Assembly: GCA_020650975.1 (NCBI GenBank)
Contig: JAIPMN010006265.1
Span: 1 to 24,633 of the forward strand
Length of the DNA stretch: 24,633 nt
Direction of reading: 5' to 3'
DNA from: Apostichopus californicus
Taxonomy: Eukaryota > Echinodermata > Holothuroidea > Aspidochirotida > Stichopodidae
The translations under genes were made by a program, and so were the position numbers. The notes under the pieces are model-generated. The model did not search any database, was not told the DNA's origin, and saw only the letters and a list, made by a program, of their open reading frames with translations. Below, one piece after another: positions 1 to 13,000 of this stretch. Each line of letters begins with the position of its first letter. Position 1 is the first letter of the stretch.

Positions 1-2
1 AG

Positions 3-155
3 AAAACTCTGGGTAGTATTCCCAAGGGTATAGATTTCCTCTCTAAAGTTAAGTTCTTCTTACAAATTGAATATTATCTATGTAAATCTAATCCTCCGAT
101 CTCCCTTCAAGAATTTAAAACTGCATTTAGTAAGAAGGATTTCATTTGCAGTTAG
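3..155 (+). CDS. Coding-like reading frame cut by the window edge, unidentified
   Basis: A frame open from the left edge runs for 50 codons to a TAG at 153-155. The predicted tail is rich in Lys, Phe, Ile and Ser (for example SLQEFKTAFSKKDFICS at its end) and has no in-frame stop where AT-rich noncoding sequence would usually have several. No start codon is visible, so it would be the C-terminal end of a larger protein. I do not recognise the family. The sequence after the stop is AT-rich and ends its first 200 bases in A-rich simple sequence, as a LINE 3' end might, so a retrotransposon tail is one possibility and a host gene's last exon another. A chance open frame cannot be excluded. Confidence 0.3.
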   Translation, partial: KTLGSIPKGIDFLSKVKFFLQIEYYLCKSNPPISLQEFKTAFSKKDFICS

Positions 156-1275
156 CGCTCTTTTTATATGGTCTAATTGCTTGTTTGGTTTCCTGTTTAG
201 TATTTCTTCTTCGTAATGTTTTGCTTCTCATTGTTGTGCAAGTCGCGATCGTTATAGTTGAATAGTATTATTGTACGTTTTGTCTCTGCGGCTGCACTGT
301 ATGTATTGATATTATATGTACTACTAAAACTAAAGATAAGAAAATATTAAATTGTTAGGCAATGATTGAGTTGTATTGTAATACTAAAGGACTCACAAAA
401 TTATCATGCTATTTGTATAAATGTCAAATGAGTCAATAAAAGAGATGATAAAAAGGGTTTATATGTCAGTTTCTCTTCAGAAACACAGACGAAAAACATT
501 GATAATCAATACAGACTAGAGCAGAAGTACATTTTTTGTTGTGAATAATAATGCACTTTAGTCTAATCTCATATCGACTGTTTGATTTTATTATTTCCTT
601 AGATGGTGGATACATATGAGTATATTTGGTATGGGACATATTTAAAAAAGGAACAAACTTTTTGTAGAACTTAAAACAGTGTTTTACGTTGCAGGGTTCT
701 AGTAAATTTCAAATACATTTGGATAACAAATCCCGATATCAAACTACTTGGTTATTTTTCTGACTTTCAAAGTTCCATTTAAATTGTAAAATTTTTAATT
801 CGAAACTTCCATGTTAGGTTCAGCATTTACTCCTACTAATATCAGTATAAAAAACGCACTCTAACAAATTGGGCTAATATTTTAGACAATGGTATATGTA
901 CGGTGTCACCAAGAAATGCTGGGTAAAAGTGTCCATTTATAAGAATTTCTATATGCTCTGTGGACACTTTGAACCAACCTTGAGCATGTTCGGACAAAAT
1001 ATGGTAAATTTGTTACAAAAGTAATAGAAAAGAAATAAGGTTAGATGCATACATGCATAAACGGTAATGCTCTTAAAATATTAGGCGAACGATTTTTTAA
1101 GAGCATTTATAAAACAAATTTGTCAGAAGCGAGTGGAATTGTTGATATTTCTTAATAATTTGTTAAAGCACTGAATACATTTAATTGACCGTTTAACGAA
1201 AACAGAAGTATAGAAAAGTATGACACAATGCTCCGAATAAAATAATGTCTTGGTTTCATGTTATTTCGTTTATCT
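156..1275. other. Noncoding AT-rich stretch, nothing recognised
   Basis: No reading frame, RNA gene or repeat that I can support. The composition is uniformly AT-rich with stops in all frames. Confidence 0.6.
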
Positions 1276-1690
1276 CTCTCACCTTTAGATTAAATATTAG
1301 CTCTAGAAATTAAATGTTTGTCTTATCGTTATATGCAATATATACGTTTGGATACATAAGACAAAGTTTGCTCTGTATAGACCAATTGTAAATACATGTA
1401 GAACCTGTTATTCCATTTATAGCTCTCGCCTTTGGATTAATTACTAGCTCTAGAAATTAAATGTTTGTCTTATCGTTATATGCAATATAAAGAGTTTGAT
1501 ACATAAGACAAAGTTTGGTCTGTATAGACCAATTGTAAATACATTTAGAATACGTTATAACAGCTCTCACCTTTGGAGTAAATACTAGCTCCGGAAATTA
1601 AATGTTTGTCTATCGTTATATGCAATATATAGATTTGAATACATAAGACAAAGTTCGGTCTGTATAGACCAATTGTAAATACATGTAGAG
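1276..1690. repeat. Three-copy tandem repeat, 141-147 bp unit with internal hairpin
   Basis: Three successive copies start at the motif ctctcacc/ctctcgcc at 1276, 1423 and 1564, so the periods are 147 and 141 bp. Each contains the same ordered blocks: a 'ttagctctagaaattaaatg' type block, 'atcgttatatgcaata', 'cataagacaaagtt' and 'tgtatagaccaattgtaaat'. In copies 1 and 2 the unit holds a perfect 10 bp inverted repeat (tttgtcttat / ataagacaaa, at 1317-1326 and 1356-1365 in copy 1). Copy 3 has lost one base of the left arm. Divergence is low (a few percent), so the array is fairly young or maintained. It could be a short satellite or tandem copies of a small hairpin element. Confidence 0.85.
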
Positions 1691-4600
1691 CAAGATAAGT
1701 TCATTGAATAATTTGTGTCTGATACGACATTTTAGTCCTTTATGCACCAATGATTTATAATATCAAAAGCGAAAATTATTATGTTGGTAACTAGGATAAA
1801 TTCATTGAAATTGGATATTTCAATTGCTAATTCCTTGATGAAACAAGAAATAATGGTTCCCGAATACAATAAAAATACTAACTGTAAGTTTAACTCAAGT
1901 CTTAAAATACAATACCATAAAAGAAGAAGGAACATTGTGTAATTTAAGCATTTGTAGTGAATGCGAATATGTTTGGAAGGAAGTTCGAAATGTAAGAAGG
2001 AAAATGTCTTATAATATTAAAATATTATTGAATAAATTTAGATATCTGCTATTTTCTGAGTAGCTCTATGTCATTCCTTGATGTAACATGATAACTGTTG
2101 CTGTCAAATAATACATACTTGTTGAAGTTAGTGATCGGATATTTTATTGACGGAATAATTATATTTACATTGAATGAACTAAAAATGCTAATGTTGTTTC
2201 TTTATCCACCTCGGTTTTTTCCTTTCTACTTTATAAAAATAAAACTTACGGTGATGTTTAATGCAAGAAATAATTTGCAAAAAGAATAATCAGCAAGCTT
2301 AAAAATATGTACAGTACTTAACAGGCACAGCCAAAGCAGCAAATTTACGTAAACGACGAGAAACAATAATTAAGCTGATAAAATATAATACAAGTAGCCA
2401 GTATTAAATTTATTAATCTTACTTAACATCAGAATAAAGAATAATTTCTCTCTCAATTAAGCGTGACTCGAAAACTTAAGAAACAAAATTAAAAAATAGA
2501 AGTTAATATTTGTCAACTATATTTCTACTTTAAAATATATGCTACTCATCTACAATAAATTTAAAACAATTTATCTTCTAGTTAAGTTTTAATAATTTAG
2601 TATTTATTCCGAACTATTATATCGAAGTTTAGTCCAGTAGAAATCAGAATTTTAAAATATTAAATATTTATAAATATTTCCCATCATTTTAGTAACGGGA
2701 CAGCTTTTAATTGTTCAATCGTCTGTTCAAGTCTCTAAAAGTGTAAAAAAAAACATTAATTCCTCTCAATTAATGACGTAACAGTATTTGGTTAAGTTTG
2801 AATAACTACTTGTTTAGTCATATCTCCACACATTACCAATTACACAGGTTAATCTTATCACTGCTTCTCTGTCAACTGATGAGCATAGATGATGTTGTTG
2901 TCGACACAATTCCCTCCTACATTTATCCACCAAGTATACACCGATTGTTAAAATTTTAGAAAAATATATGTTTTTGTAATTATTTCTATAACTACATAAT
3001 TAACCACTTCCCATTATTGCATGTTGTTGTTGGTTGGTGTCGACGTTTGGCGTTCTTATACTGTATACCATCAAATGTTATTTGATTCGTTTTAATGTGC
3101 TAACAGGCTCTTCAAATGTTAAAACAATGGAAGAGACAAATATTTAGGTTATTATTATTGACCTCTTCCGTTTATTCCATTATTTTTCAGCATTCCATCT
3201 TATCATATTGTCATTATTACAAGTTGAGTTTTAGAAGATCTTTGTCATAAACTAATAAGCATAGATCTTTAATTTACCAACGCTTTACTGGTTTAGGGAT
3301 ACAAATATCTCATTTCCATCCAACAGTTATAAACTTATTGTTAAGTTAATGTTTTAGAAAAGGTTTCTGGATAGTTATTACTATTCAAGGAAAATTAGCC
3401 AGTTCCTATAATTCTTGGTTGTTGATATTGTTTATACTGAGGTTGGTGTTGTTGTGTCTAGTGTTATTGTCCATTACAGGATTGTTAATTAGACGATTTG
3501 AACGAATTAACAAAGGGGTTAACAAGCTAAAGGACATATACATCAATTATGACAAATTGTAAAGAAAAGTATCAAAGTAAAAAATATTTTTGTATAATTC
3601 AATATTTTTATGTGGAATTTTACGAATTGTACACAAGTGATTGTCTTAATTACTAGGCTCACTTAGCAAGAATTCCTCATAAAATTATTATGGGGAAGTT
3701 CTACCTAGATCTGTACATGGGAATATATATCTAAACTAAAAACTGAAAAATAATATTTAAAAAAATAGCATATTACTTTAGGTACCTAGAACAAAGGGTC
3801 CAACATGCACACGTAAAACATACCAAGCGAAGTAATGTGTGCAGTGGCCTTTAAATGTGAACATTACTCTTTAACATACAATGTATTGCCAGGATCTTTT
3901 TGGCCTCAGACAAAACTCATTCGTAATCCTCGCAACAGGTATTTTGAAATTTTGACTTTGATGCCAAATATAATTTGACAGAAAAGTACCTTTTATAAAG
4001 AAAAATGTTGACAGAAATTTTCTAATGGTTTGAGTCATGGTGGTATCGGTTACGTCTCTAATTGCAACAAAATCCTTTCAAAATATTCACTAGTTTTTAC
4101 AAAAAGTTGAAATGTATGAGAAATTTTTCCATATCTGGTGTCTTTATTTTCCTGATTTGTAATTCCATCAAAGGGAATGCTCTATTTAGTCAAGTCCATT
4201 GCGAGAACTCAACGTAATTCTGCTCACAAAAATGTATTTTTTTATTACTTTCTTTGTGAACTTCTTAGTCGTATTCAATGTTAATCTTCATTGTTTTTTC
4301 CCTTTTAAAAAGATATTATAGATACAAATAGAGTGATTCCTTAATTATATTAGGTTTGTAATATTATACAAAGCATAAATAAAATTTTAAGGACGATCAA
4401 GGGTAATATAAATTTGAAAACAATCATGAAGTTGCAATTTTCATTGACTTATAACATTGTGTTATTATGAATATATAAAGTTATGATACCCTTTTACCTG
4501 ACAAAAAGGTCTATGTTGTTAGAACAATTTAGTTCGGGGGATCATTTTATTATCTATGAGGGCCAGAGGCAAATATTGATCAGAACAAAAGGCCAGAGAG

Positions 4601-7150
4601 TAACAAAAATCTGACTACAGTATAGATTAGGTAATGTGCTGAGTATAGGCTAAGAGATGTCCAAACTTGAGGGTCCGCAAGATTATGGCCCGAGTTTTAT
4701 TCGGAATAAAATCATTCTCATGTCTGATTAAGGTGCTCCTAATAAGTAAGCTATCAACTGCATAATCCAAATTACTGAGTACTTTTGTGTTTAGAATTTA
4801 GTGCAGTAATGTGGTGTTTTGATCTAGTACTTTCATTTTGAAACCAAGTGTGATGTTTATGTCACTTTCATAGTTCCTGAAGGTGAAATTTGGTCGGATT
4901 AAGTAAAATATCATATTTCCACGTACATTACCGTATCTCTCGTATTGAAATAAAAGGATTGAAAAATCTAAAGTAGTATACAATTTTAAGAACAGGACGA
5001 GGAATCTTGCACTTAACAAACGTAGATTCGAAAGAGGGACAAAAATATCAGAATTTTACTCTAATCTATTTACAATGCTTAAATTTGTACTTAAGTAAGA
5101 GTTTAAACTGAAAAATATAAATCCTAAAATATAGCATAATAGACTAATATCGATATATTATTTAAATAATGTTGAACTGTTCCAAATTATTTTATTACCA
5201 CTAAACTAGTGATTAATGTTATATATCACAGAGCATAACGAGACTGCTTCTGATAGGCATAGTATTCTTAATCTAATTTTCGGGATTAGGGTATCGTAAT
5301 TTTAAACATATAAACAGTCTAATTACAGTAGTCAAAATAATGTAAAAATTAAACAAAAATGTTGATAAATTATTCAAGATGAGGATATTATTGTAAGATG
5401 TATGTCAACATTATATTATCTGGTTTGATGAATGATTATATGTGTTAATTCCCATAACCATGATTATATCAAGTAAGCTCGTTGATATAATTTGAGATTT
5501 ATATCTTACGAGTCTAGTAACCTCACGTAACATTTTTTTCTGACATTTTATAAAAGTGTTTAGAGCATAAACAACCACTAAATCCATGATAATATACAGA
5601 ATGTCACATATTTAGGCTAAAGTTGGATATAGTATATCCGTTTTATACAAATATCTCAAACTAATAAGAATTTGTGAGAAGAAATTAATTAATCAGGACA
5701 AAATGTATACATGTGTGTATTTAATGAAAGATAAAACAGTTCATAAATATTTTGATAAATAAGTTTAAAATGTTAATCGAATCCATTAATGAAAAAAGTA
5801 TAACTAGTCTAACCAACCGTTGGTTTAATGCTTTATTTTGCGTTATTTAGTAACTTTAAGTCTAATTCATTTCAGAAAATGTTGCATCCTACAAATTTTA
5901 AGTAATAATGTCATGTTCCTTTTCAAAACCTTTAAAGTGAGAATAATTAATTGATGAATGTACAATTGGTAAGACAAAAAGAAATTTAATTTCAGAAAGT
6001 TAAACCAACAGCTAAAGTAAAGAAAGTCATCAAACCTTGTAAAAAAGGTACCTTCCTCCCTTGCTAAGCTCATATTAAAATGTAACGACAATATATTAAA
6101 GTTGGAGGAGAACGACTTACGTATATTAAAATTATAACGGATTTTCAGCAACGAAATTCAATTTATTACTTTTAAGAAAATAACAGCTACAAGCTATAAC
6201 AATCGGGAAAGAAGATAAACTAGTTTCTTCAAAATCATCGGATCTAAATTTAAAGTAACATGTTTAATAACTTTAACCCAGAGTTTGTCTGTTAATAAAT
6301 GTTATACAAACAAAAGAAGACAAATAATGGATTGACCAAAATATAAAATGCAATTTTCTACATTTAAAATTAAACCTCTCCTCCGAGGAATAGGCCTAAA
6401 CATGTAACGAACTCAAAATGATAGAGCTGACTGAAACATTAATAACGAGGTTTAAGAGAGCAAAACTAAATTTTGGCTAAAATGGGGTGACAGTTCTATA
6501 AAATTAGTATTCCAGGAATAATAAAGGTTAGTATTAAAAGTAAACATTAGTCGTTACTAACTTACCATCCTAACTTAACAGATAAAACGACAATGTAGCG
6601 TTTATATGGGTTTTAAAAATGAGTAAAGTTCATAAGGGTATGAAATAAAAATATGATACGTTTATATTGTGTAAATATAGAGTTAAAAGTACTTGATTCC
6701 CCGTCTGTTATGGTTTTAAGACTTCAGAAAGCTACAAACAAAGCACACCAAAACTTTAACTTCACTCATCTAAATGGGGAAAAAAAGAACCTTTATAAAA
6801 AAGGCGCAGTTGAACAAGCTAAGCAAAAATATAACTGTTACTCTGTTTCCTACAAAAATAGCCAGAACATTTTCCAAAACAAAACCCCAAAACTGTTCAA
6901 AAATGTACTAAGTTTCATATGTTTTGAAATGAGATTGAAAATGCATCTATTAAATTAGTTAAAAAGTATGAAAGTATAATAAGGTGTGCACCTTATTACT
7001 GAAGTAAGGTTACGCTTAATTATTAAATCTTTTAAGAGAAGTATGTTTTGAAGAAATAATAACAAATTATATAAATTTTTCAAAATGTATTACCTATCCA
7101 GCTATACCTTGATCTAGCAGAAATTAAATGACAAAGAGTAATATGTTGAA
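1691..7150. other. Long AT-rich noncoding stretch
   Basis: No gene is supported here. The reading frames of 60-101 codons in this stretch (for example 5867-6151 on the minus strand and 6653-6958 on the plus strand) have the composition of translated AT-rich DNA, no recognisable domain, and no matching splice or start context. I see no tRNA, no strong inverted repeat and no clear transposon end. Confidence 0.6.
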
Positions 7151-7340
7151 ACAAAAGGTAACAATTATTAAGAAAAGTATCAGAAAAAAGTCTAAAAATA
7201 TTGTTTAAAGAAAATTGAGAATAGGAATTGTTAACATATATTAAAACAAAGGGTAAACAACTATTAAGAAAAGTATCAGAAAAAGTCTAAAAATATTGTT
7301 TGAAGAAAATTGAGAAAATGAAATAGAAAGTGTTAACATA
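7151..7340. repeat. Tandem duplication, 95 bp period
   Basis: Two adjacent copies, 7151-7239 and 7246-7340. Both run from acaaa(a)ggtaa through 'attaagaaaagtatcagaaa', 'gtctaaaaatattgttt', 'aagaaaattgaga' and end at gttaacata. They differ by a few substitutions and small indels. The sequence is purine-rich with no coding potential. Confidence 0.85.
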
Positions 7341-8470
7341 GGTGTTAATTCATCACTCTTGGATGAGATAAAAGTAAGCTATGAAACTTGGGGAAGTTCC
7401 AGTTTTAAAATAATATCTCGAAAAATAAAATGGAATCAGTGTTTTAATCCATCCAGATTTCCTCACCAAACATTTTGCTATTGTTCAAAGTATACTTACG
7501 GGTTTCCTGTCTAAACAAAGAATAAAATAACTTATAATAAATTGATTTGCATCACAGAAAAGTTCTACCATTTTTGACACTATAAATTCTAACTGAACTT
7601 TATTATCTTGTAATGACTCCCACGTTTTCGATCTTTTTTTTGTTTGCTTTTGCTTGTTCAGATATTTTAATGCGGTGTGTGGTATTTTGGAAGAACTTAT
7701 TAAAAAGAATAACAATTTAATTAATAAATCTCATTTAATACTATTCGTTAGTATGCTCTACTGTAGAATTAGGTTTTAGATCGGCTTAATGGACACATCT
7801 AGTTTTGTTTCAGTAAAATATTGAATATTTGCAAGAAAGAACGAGCATACACTAACAAGGAATTGAAAAATATTGTATATTAGCAAAACTACAATACAAC
7901 CAAAGAGAAAGTGAACCAGATTATCTACAGAGAAAGCTTGAGCCAGATCGTCTACAGAGACTAAAGTTAGCGCTTATCAAACATATATAGTTAACAATTT
8001 ATATATTTCATATATGTTGTTATTTAAATACCTTCTTATTCTTTCTTGAATAGAGAATTATTATATCTTCTAGCAGACTGCATTTATTACTTTTTTCAGT
8101 AATATAATATTGATTATTTGCTGCAGTATACTAAAATATATACTAAAACATAAACAGTTGTATATTTGAAAAATTACAAGGCAGAAAGAGAGAATGCAAA
8201 GATGTGTATGGGAATAATGTTTGTTATTCATATCCTGCGTTTGAGTAAGATTACAGGAGTTGTCTGTTGCCTAATCAGACGAGAAATGACGAGAAAATGA
8301 TATAGTTATTGTGGTCTGAATCTGCAGTGAAGTTTATGTCATTTTCATCATCGTTTAACCTTTCGTGAAATTATGCCTTCTCTGAGAATTTGAAGTCAGA
8401 GCAAATGTATGAATGTTTAAAATTCAACCATTAAAGATAAATTTAAAGATTTGAAGAAAAATTAAATATA
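7341..8470. other. Noncoding stretch, nothing recognised
   Basis: AT-rich sequence without a supportable gene. A small direct repeat ('gagaaagcttgagccaga' versus 'gagaaagtgaaccaga', around 7900-7960) is the only local structure noticed. Confidence 0.55.
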
Positions 8471-8648
8471 CGGTATATATAGGCATTTCAATATCTTCAA
8501 TATCTTCAATATCAAGTAACTCAATATCTTTCAATATCTTCAATATCTTCTATCGGTATATATAGGCATTTCAATATCTTCAATATCTTCTATCAATATA
8601 TATATAGGCATTTCAATATCATTTCAATATCTATCTAACCCTAACCCT
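8471..8648. repeat. 'caatatctt' minisatellite ending in telomere-type units
   Basis: Short units of (t)caatatctt are nested in a longer unit, 'ggtatatataggcatttc' followed by several caatatcttc copies. The long unit starts near 8471, 8554 and 8595. The array ends in taaccctaaccct (8636-8648), a little over two copies of the animal telomere repeat in its C-rich orientation. With so few telomere units this may be chance or a trace of end repair. Confidence 0.8.
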
Positions 8649-10022
8649 GATCGCAGGGCGTATGTACGGTACTTTTTAATTTCCATGGTCGGTTCTAGTC
8701 AAATGTTACTTTTTCGGCGCATAGTGGACATGGAACGTTTTGATATTACTTAATTGTATAACTTTGAGACAAGATGGCTCTTATGAAAAATCCATGAACT
8801 TCTCTAGCATGACATCGGAAATAGCGACGTCAATTTTCCGTCTAGATTTACGCCCCCGCCCCACCCATATACCGTACCCTCTCCTTTCCCCGTTTTTGTT
8901 TTGTTTATGTCAGTATCCCACATATGTGCAGGAAAACTGGTAATTAACTGTCTAATGAGTTTCATACACCCGTAGAGTTGACCAGTGTTTCTAAGTTAGG
9001 AATATTAACAATTAGTCTCCAAAGTAAGCCATATTCATAAAAAAAATATTAATTTTTAGAGTTCATAGAGAGAGAGATAAATAATTGTTAACGTTATATG
9101 TTTAGTTCATCAACTACAAACGCATTTCATTTCGACAAAAAACAATGATTGAAGTTGAAGCAATCAAATCTTTGCGCAGAGGTGATTATTCGAAACGGCT
9201 GCATTAGAGAAAAAAAAGTCTAACTATTTTAGTGATAGGCCTATCCATAAAAATAAACCCCCATCGCAATACTACACATGAAAATTTGTATTATTCTTCC
9301 GTGCTGTGACAGTGATTATTTTTAGTGACAATTGTAGCAATAAATATCCCACATTCAAAATTATTCAGCATTCCTATGCTTGTTCAAATGGTTTGTATCA
9401 TGAAAACTCACAGTCAAAGGCCTTATCGCTATACTGTCGTCCGTAAGACTTTTAAATTGTTCTTCCTAGCCGAGGTCCTGCATGTCAAAGCCATTTTTAC
9501 TGACAACGAAACGGAAAAGAATCTTATTTTTGGAAGATAATTGTGTTATTTGAGATATTTATAGAAAACATAAATTTGCGTGACCTCCAGAAAAGGAGCG
9601 GGAGGGAGAGAGAGAAAGGGAGAAAGAAAAGATAAAGTTTTGCCTTCTTTGCTTTTAGATTTCATTCTAAGATTGGAACGAGCAAAGTTCTTTCTTGCAA
9701 CTTGAGCGCTATTTTAATGAACGTAGGCGTAAATACAATCAAATTAGTTATAATTGCGAATACGTTAAACATCAGACACAAGAACTTAAGGGGGGAAGGG
9801 AAACGTTCCCGTTCGTGAGTAGATTAACAATAAACTAACAATCTATTATTGGTAACCTAACATGTGATTGTATCCATCCGGGAAGCTCTTTAAGACCCTA
9901 TCAGGTATCACGATTGAAGATAAAGATATTCTGCCTTACCTAGACGTTCCAGACATTACAGACGCCATGTTTCCCCAGATTCGAGATTAAAAGCGAAGGC
10001 CGGAAGGCGAACTAGGCCACGC
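8649..10022. other. Noncoding stretch with a purine-rich tract
   Basis: No supportable gene. A pure purine tract rich in ggga/gaga lies at about 9593-9636. A frame open from about 9868 to a TAA near 9990 is noted under rejected items. GC content rises towards the right end (9960-10022). Confidence 0.5.
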
Positions 10023-10058
10023 GTCGCCATAGCAACCGTAATCCTACTACGGTTGCTA
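10023..10058. promoter_or_regulatory. RFX X-box-like site overlapping an 11 bp perfect hairpin
   Basis: The sequence gtcgccatagcaac (10023-10036) resembles the palindromic X-box GTTGCCATGGCAAC bound by RFX winged-helix factors, with two mismatches by my reading. It overlaps a perfect inverted repeat: tagcaaccgta (10030-10040), a 7-base loop, and tacggttgcta (10048-10058). The patch is CpG-containing and more GC-rich than its surroundings, which fits a regulatory element. No adjacent gene start is visible, so the target is unknown. Confidence 0.35.
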
Positions 10059-13000
10059 ACTGCGCCTATGGTCGATAGTTCCGATAAAAATGTTAAGACG
10101 TTAGTTGATAATTGGCATGTCAGTTTATTATTGTCAACATTTGCTTTCTTTAATGAGATCGGCCACTTGCAGAAAAGAGAAGAGAAGAAAAGATAAGGAA
10201 AGAAAAAGAGAGAAAATGTTGTAATCCTCCAATCGATTTGAAGTTAGTAACGGCAGACGGACACCATGTGAGGGAAAGCGGGAAGCGTTTTGGAAAAGAA
10301 TCTTTACCCTGTCGTCTGCGTTTAACGAAATTGCTTTTCATATCATTTGCGCGCGTATTAGACGGGAATACTGATGAAATCATTTGGCCATTGTTTTAAA
10401 AGAAATAAATATATGAACAATAGAGACTCGGAATTTGTTTGAAGCTGGAGTGAATAAAAAAGGATGTGACATTCTGTGGTCACGTGATATGGAATTTGAT
10501 CTTAAAAAGTTAACTTGATGAGAAAATGATGAAAAGATGTTTTTTCTTATTGCTATATTGTTACATTTTTTGGGGGGACGAAAACGAGACAAAACTTCAC
10601 GTTTATGAAACATTCGGAAATGTAAAAAAAGAGACATTGGCGCCGTCGGGAGGAAGTCAGACCCCAGTATATCGATACTTAACCTAGTTACGGTACATTA
10701 GATATTAGGAACACCCATGAGAGAAACGATTTAAGGACCCTCAAAGCAAAACGACTTTGCATTCCAATCCTGATTGGATACAGGACCAAATGACTTAATC
10801 TTCCTACTCCTTGTCTTATCGCATTAAGGTAAACCTTTGTCATTAAACGTCAAATTATTAATTTGAAGTAATTAAAGACCATTGTATCGAGACCACCACG
10901 AAGAAGAAGAAATGTGTTTTTCTTTTCTATCGAGGAAGCCAAGTATATAACAACAAGGTTGGTTTGAACGATGAGTTGGTAAAACTATGTAAGTTGGGAC
11001 CGAAATAAAAAACAGCTAAATCGTTCGTGGATGGGGAGGGTAACGAATTGGTGGATGGAGAGGGTGGAGGGTTGGAAGGGGCAAGGGGGGGGGGTGGTTA
11101 TGACTGATACCAGGTACTCATGCGAGATCACTTTACTTTCCAAACCAAACACAATTGACCAACATTCCTCTATGTGTCTACAACACTATCACAGTTGATG
11201 TATAGGTATACTAGTAGGTTTTTTTTTATTTCTTTGTTAATCTCCATATATGATTTGGGTGGGATTGGTTTTGCCATGAATGGCTGGTGCAATAATGTTT
11301 CCAGAGTTTGATAAGACCAAAACTCTGGAACAATATCCCTCTAACTATCCGGTCATCTCCCACTGTTACTACTTTCAAAAGGAATCTCAAAACTCATATT
11401 TTCTAGGGTCATTTTGATCTTTGTATTTGTACTGTGTTTTTATTTTCTGCCATGAATCTGACATCGTGTGCTTGTTTTGTTGTTGTTTTTTTTTAGCGCG
11501 ATGATCATATTTAGAATAGCGCTATATCAAGCATTGTATTTATTATTTATTATATGAATATTTATAATTAAAAGAATTAACTTTGAAACCAAGTACTAAC
11601 GTAGGTAAGCGTTCTGTTGTAATAGTCAGCATCGTGCTGTAGACTATATCGTCCACCATATAACAGCATCTTGATTACCTCTATCTATAGACCATTGAGT
11701 AACTACGTTATCTATTTGATGGACGTGTGGCAGAACATTTACTCAAGAGATTGCCGATAAAGTACGGATACATTACAGATGGAGGCTCCATTAATCATGT
11801 ATGTGGTCTTCTGTATAAACAGTGTTACCATCGACAAGGATACGGTAACGATAGTGTAGGTGTGCCACTCAAAATCAATTGATATGCAAATGATTGACAC
11901 CGTCCATTATATGCACTGCCACAGTATGACTCAAAAGATGAGAAAGGGGTGACCGCGTACTATAGGCATATGATTTAATTTAGCATGTGTCATATAGGTA
12001 GTGTAAGAGGTGTAAGGGAGGGGGGGGGGTGGACTTACAGATGTCTTTGTGAATTGTTAAATTAAGATCTCCATTCCTCTCTTTTCTTTACTTCCTCGCC
12101 CTCTTTTCGGAAATGAATTCCATCTTTGGATTTTCAGGGAATTAAAAAAAAAATAAAATAATAATGCCAGTACAACGCTTGTTTTCTTACTTAGGCTACG
12201 TACTTTTTATTTACGTTCCTAAATTTATGTCTGTAGAATTTGTCTTTTTCTTTCCTATCTGAATCTGCCATCGTTATATGCATGTTGCCTTTCCTCTTAG
12301 GGTGGTTTCTTCAAGATCAGTTCAAACCCAGATTCCTATCATCAGCAACTCTACTGAGTGCCACCCTCATGGAACAAAATTATTACGAAAGACGAAAGCG
12401 TCCGGCCATAGGGGACACCCCCCACACGCCACCCCTTACCCAGTTCTGTGATACACATGGATGTGCCTCCCCCCCCCCCTCCCTCCCACATACACACACA
12501 TCGGATTTACTCCTTTCTGCATTATCAAGATTCTTGACTTTTTTGCTCCCGAACCATTCTCAAATTCAATTCTTCCTGCTATGAAGCAATATGGGAGAAG
12601 GTAAAACTTTAAACCAAGGCATATGACATACTTTTAATATAAACCAACCCATTAATAATGTCGCTGATGCGTTCATGACTAATAAATGCACTTTTGATAA
12701 AACGGTGTTAACCCTATTTAGCTTCAGTTCTTTCGTAGCGACTCATAATCGTTAATTGGAGACTATATCCTTCGCGGCTTTGTATTTTATCTATTTTTTT
12801 TTATTATAAAGTAAACTGAATTCTCACATCGTAATTTGAAATGACACGACAATGTTGAGAGCGTAATCACACAGGAACATTAATGTCATCCCATAAATTT
12901 GACGTAATTAAGTTTATATCACTATTATTATCAGTTAGGGTCGTATGGCACGTAACCTAACAAAATTAGGCTAATTTCTTTATTGCCAACGGAACATAAT

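Noticed and set aside
5867..6151. 94-codon minus-strand frame
   Set aside because: Phe/Leu/Ile/Asn-rich composition as expected from AT-rich noncoding DNA; no recognisable motif.
6653..6958. 101-codon ATG frame on the plus strand
   Set aside because: Lys/Asn-rich translation of AT-rich DNA, no domain, no splice or regulatory context and no neighbour suggesting a gene.
9868..9990. Plus-strand open frame containing TIEDKDILPYLDVPDITDAMF
   Set aside because: Protein-like in composition but only about 40 codons, no clear acceptor or start, and no family recognised; it does not match the Barx N terminus.
12240..12584. 114-codon plus-strand frame, the longest in the window
   Set aside because: It owes its length to a C run, a CA repeat and T-rich sequence; hydrophobic/proline low complexity with no homologous features.
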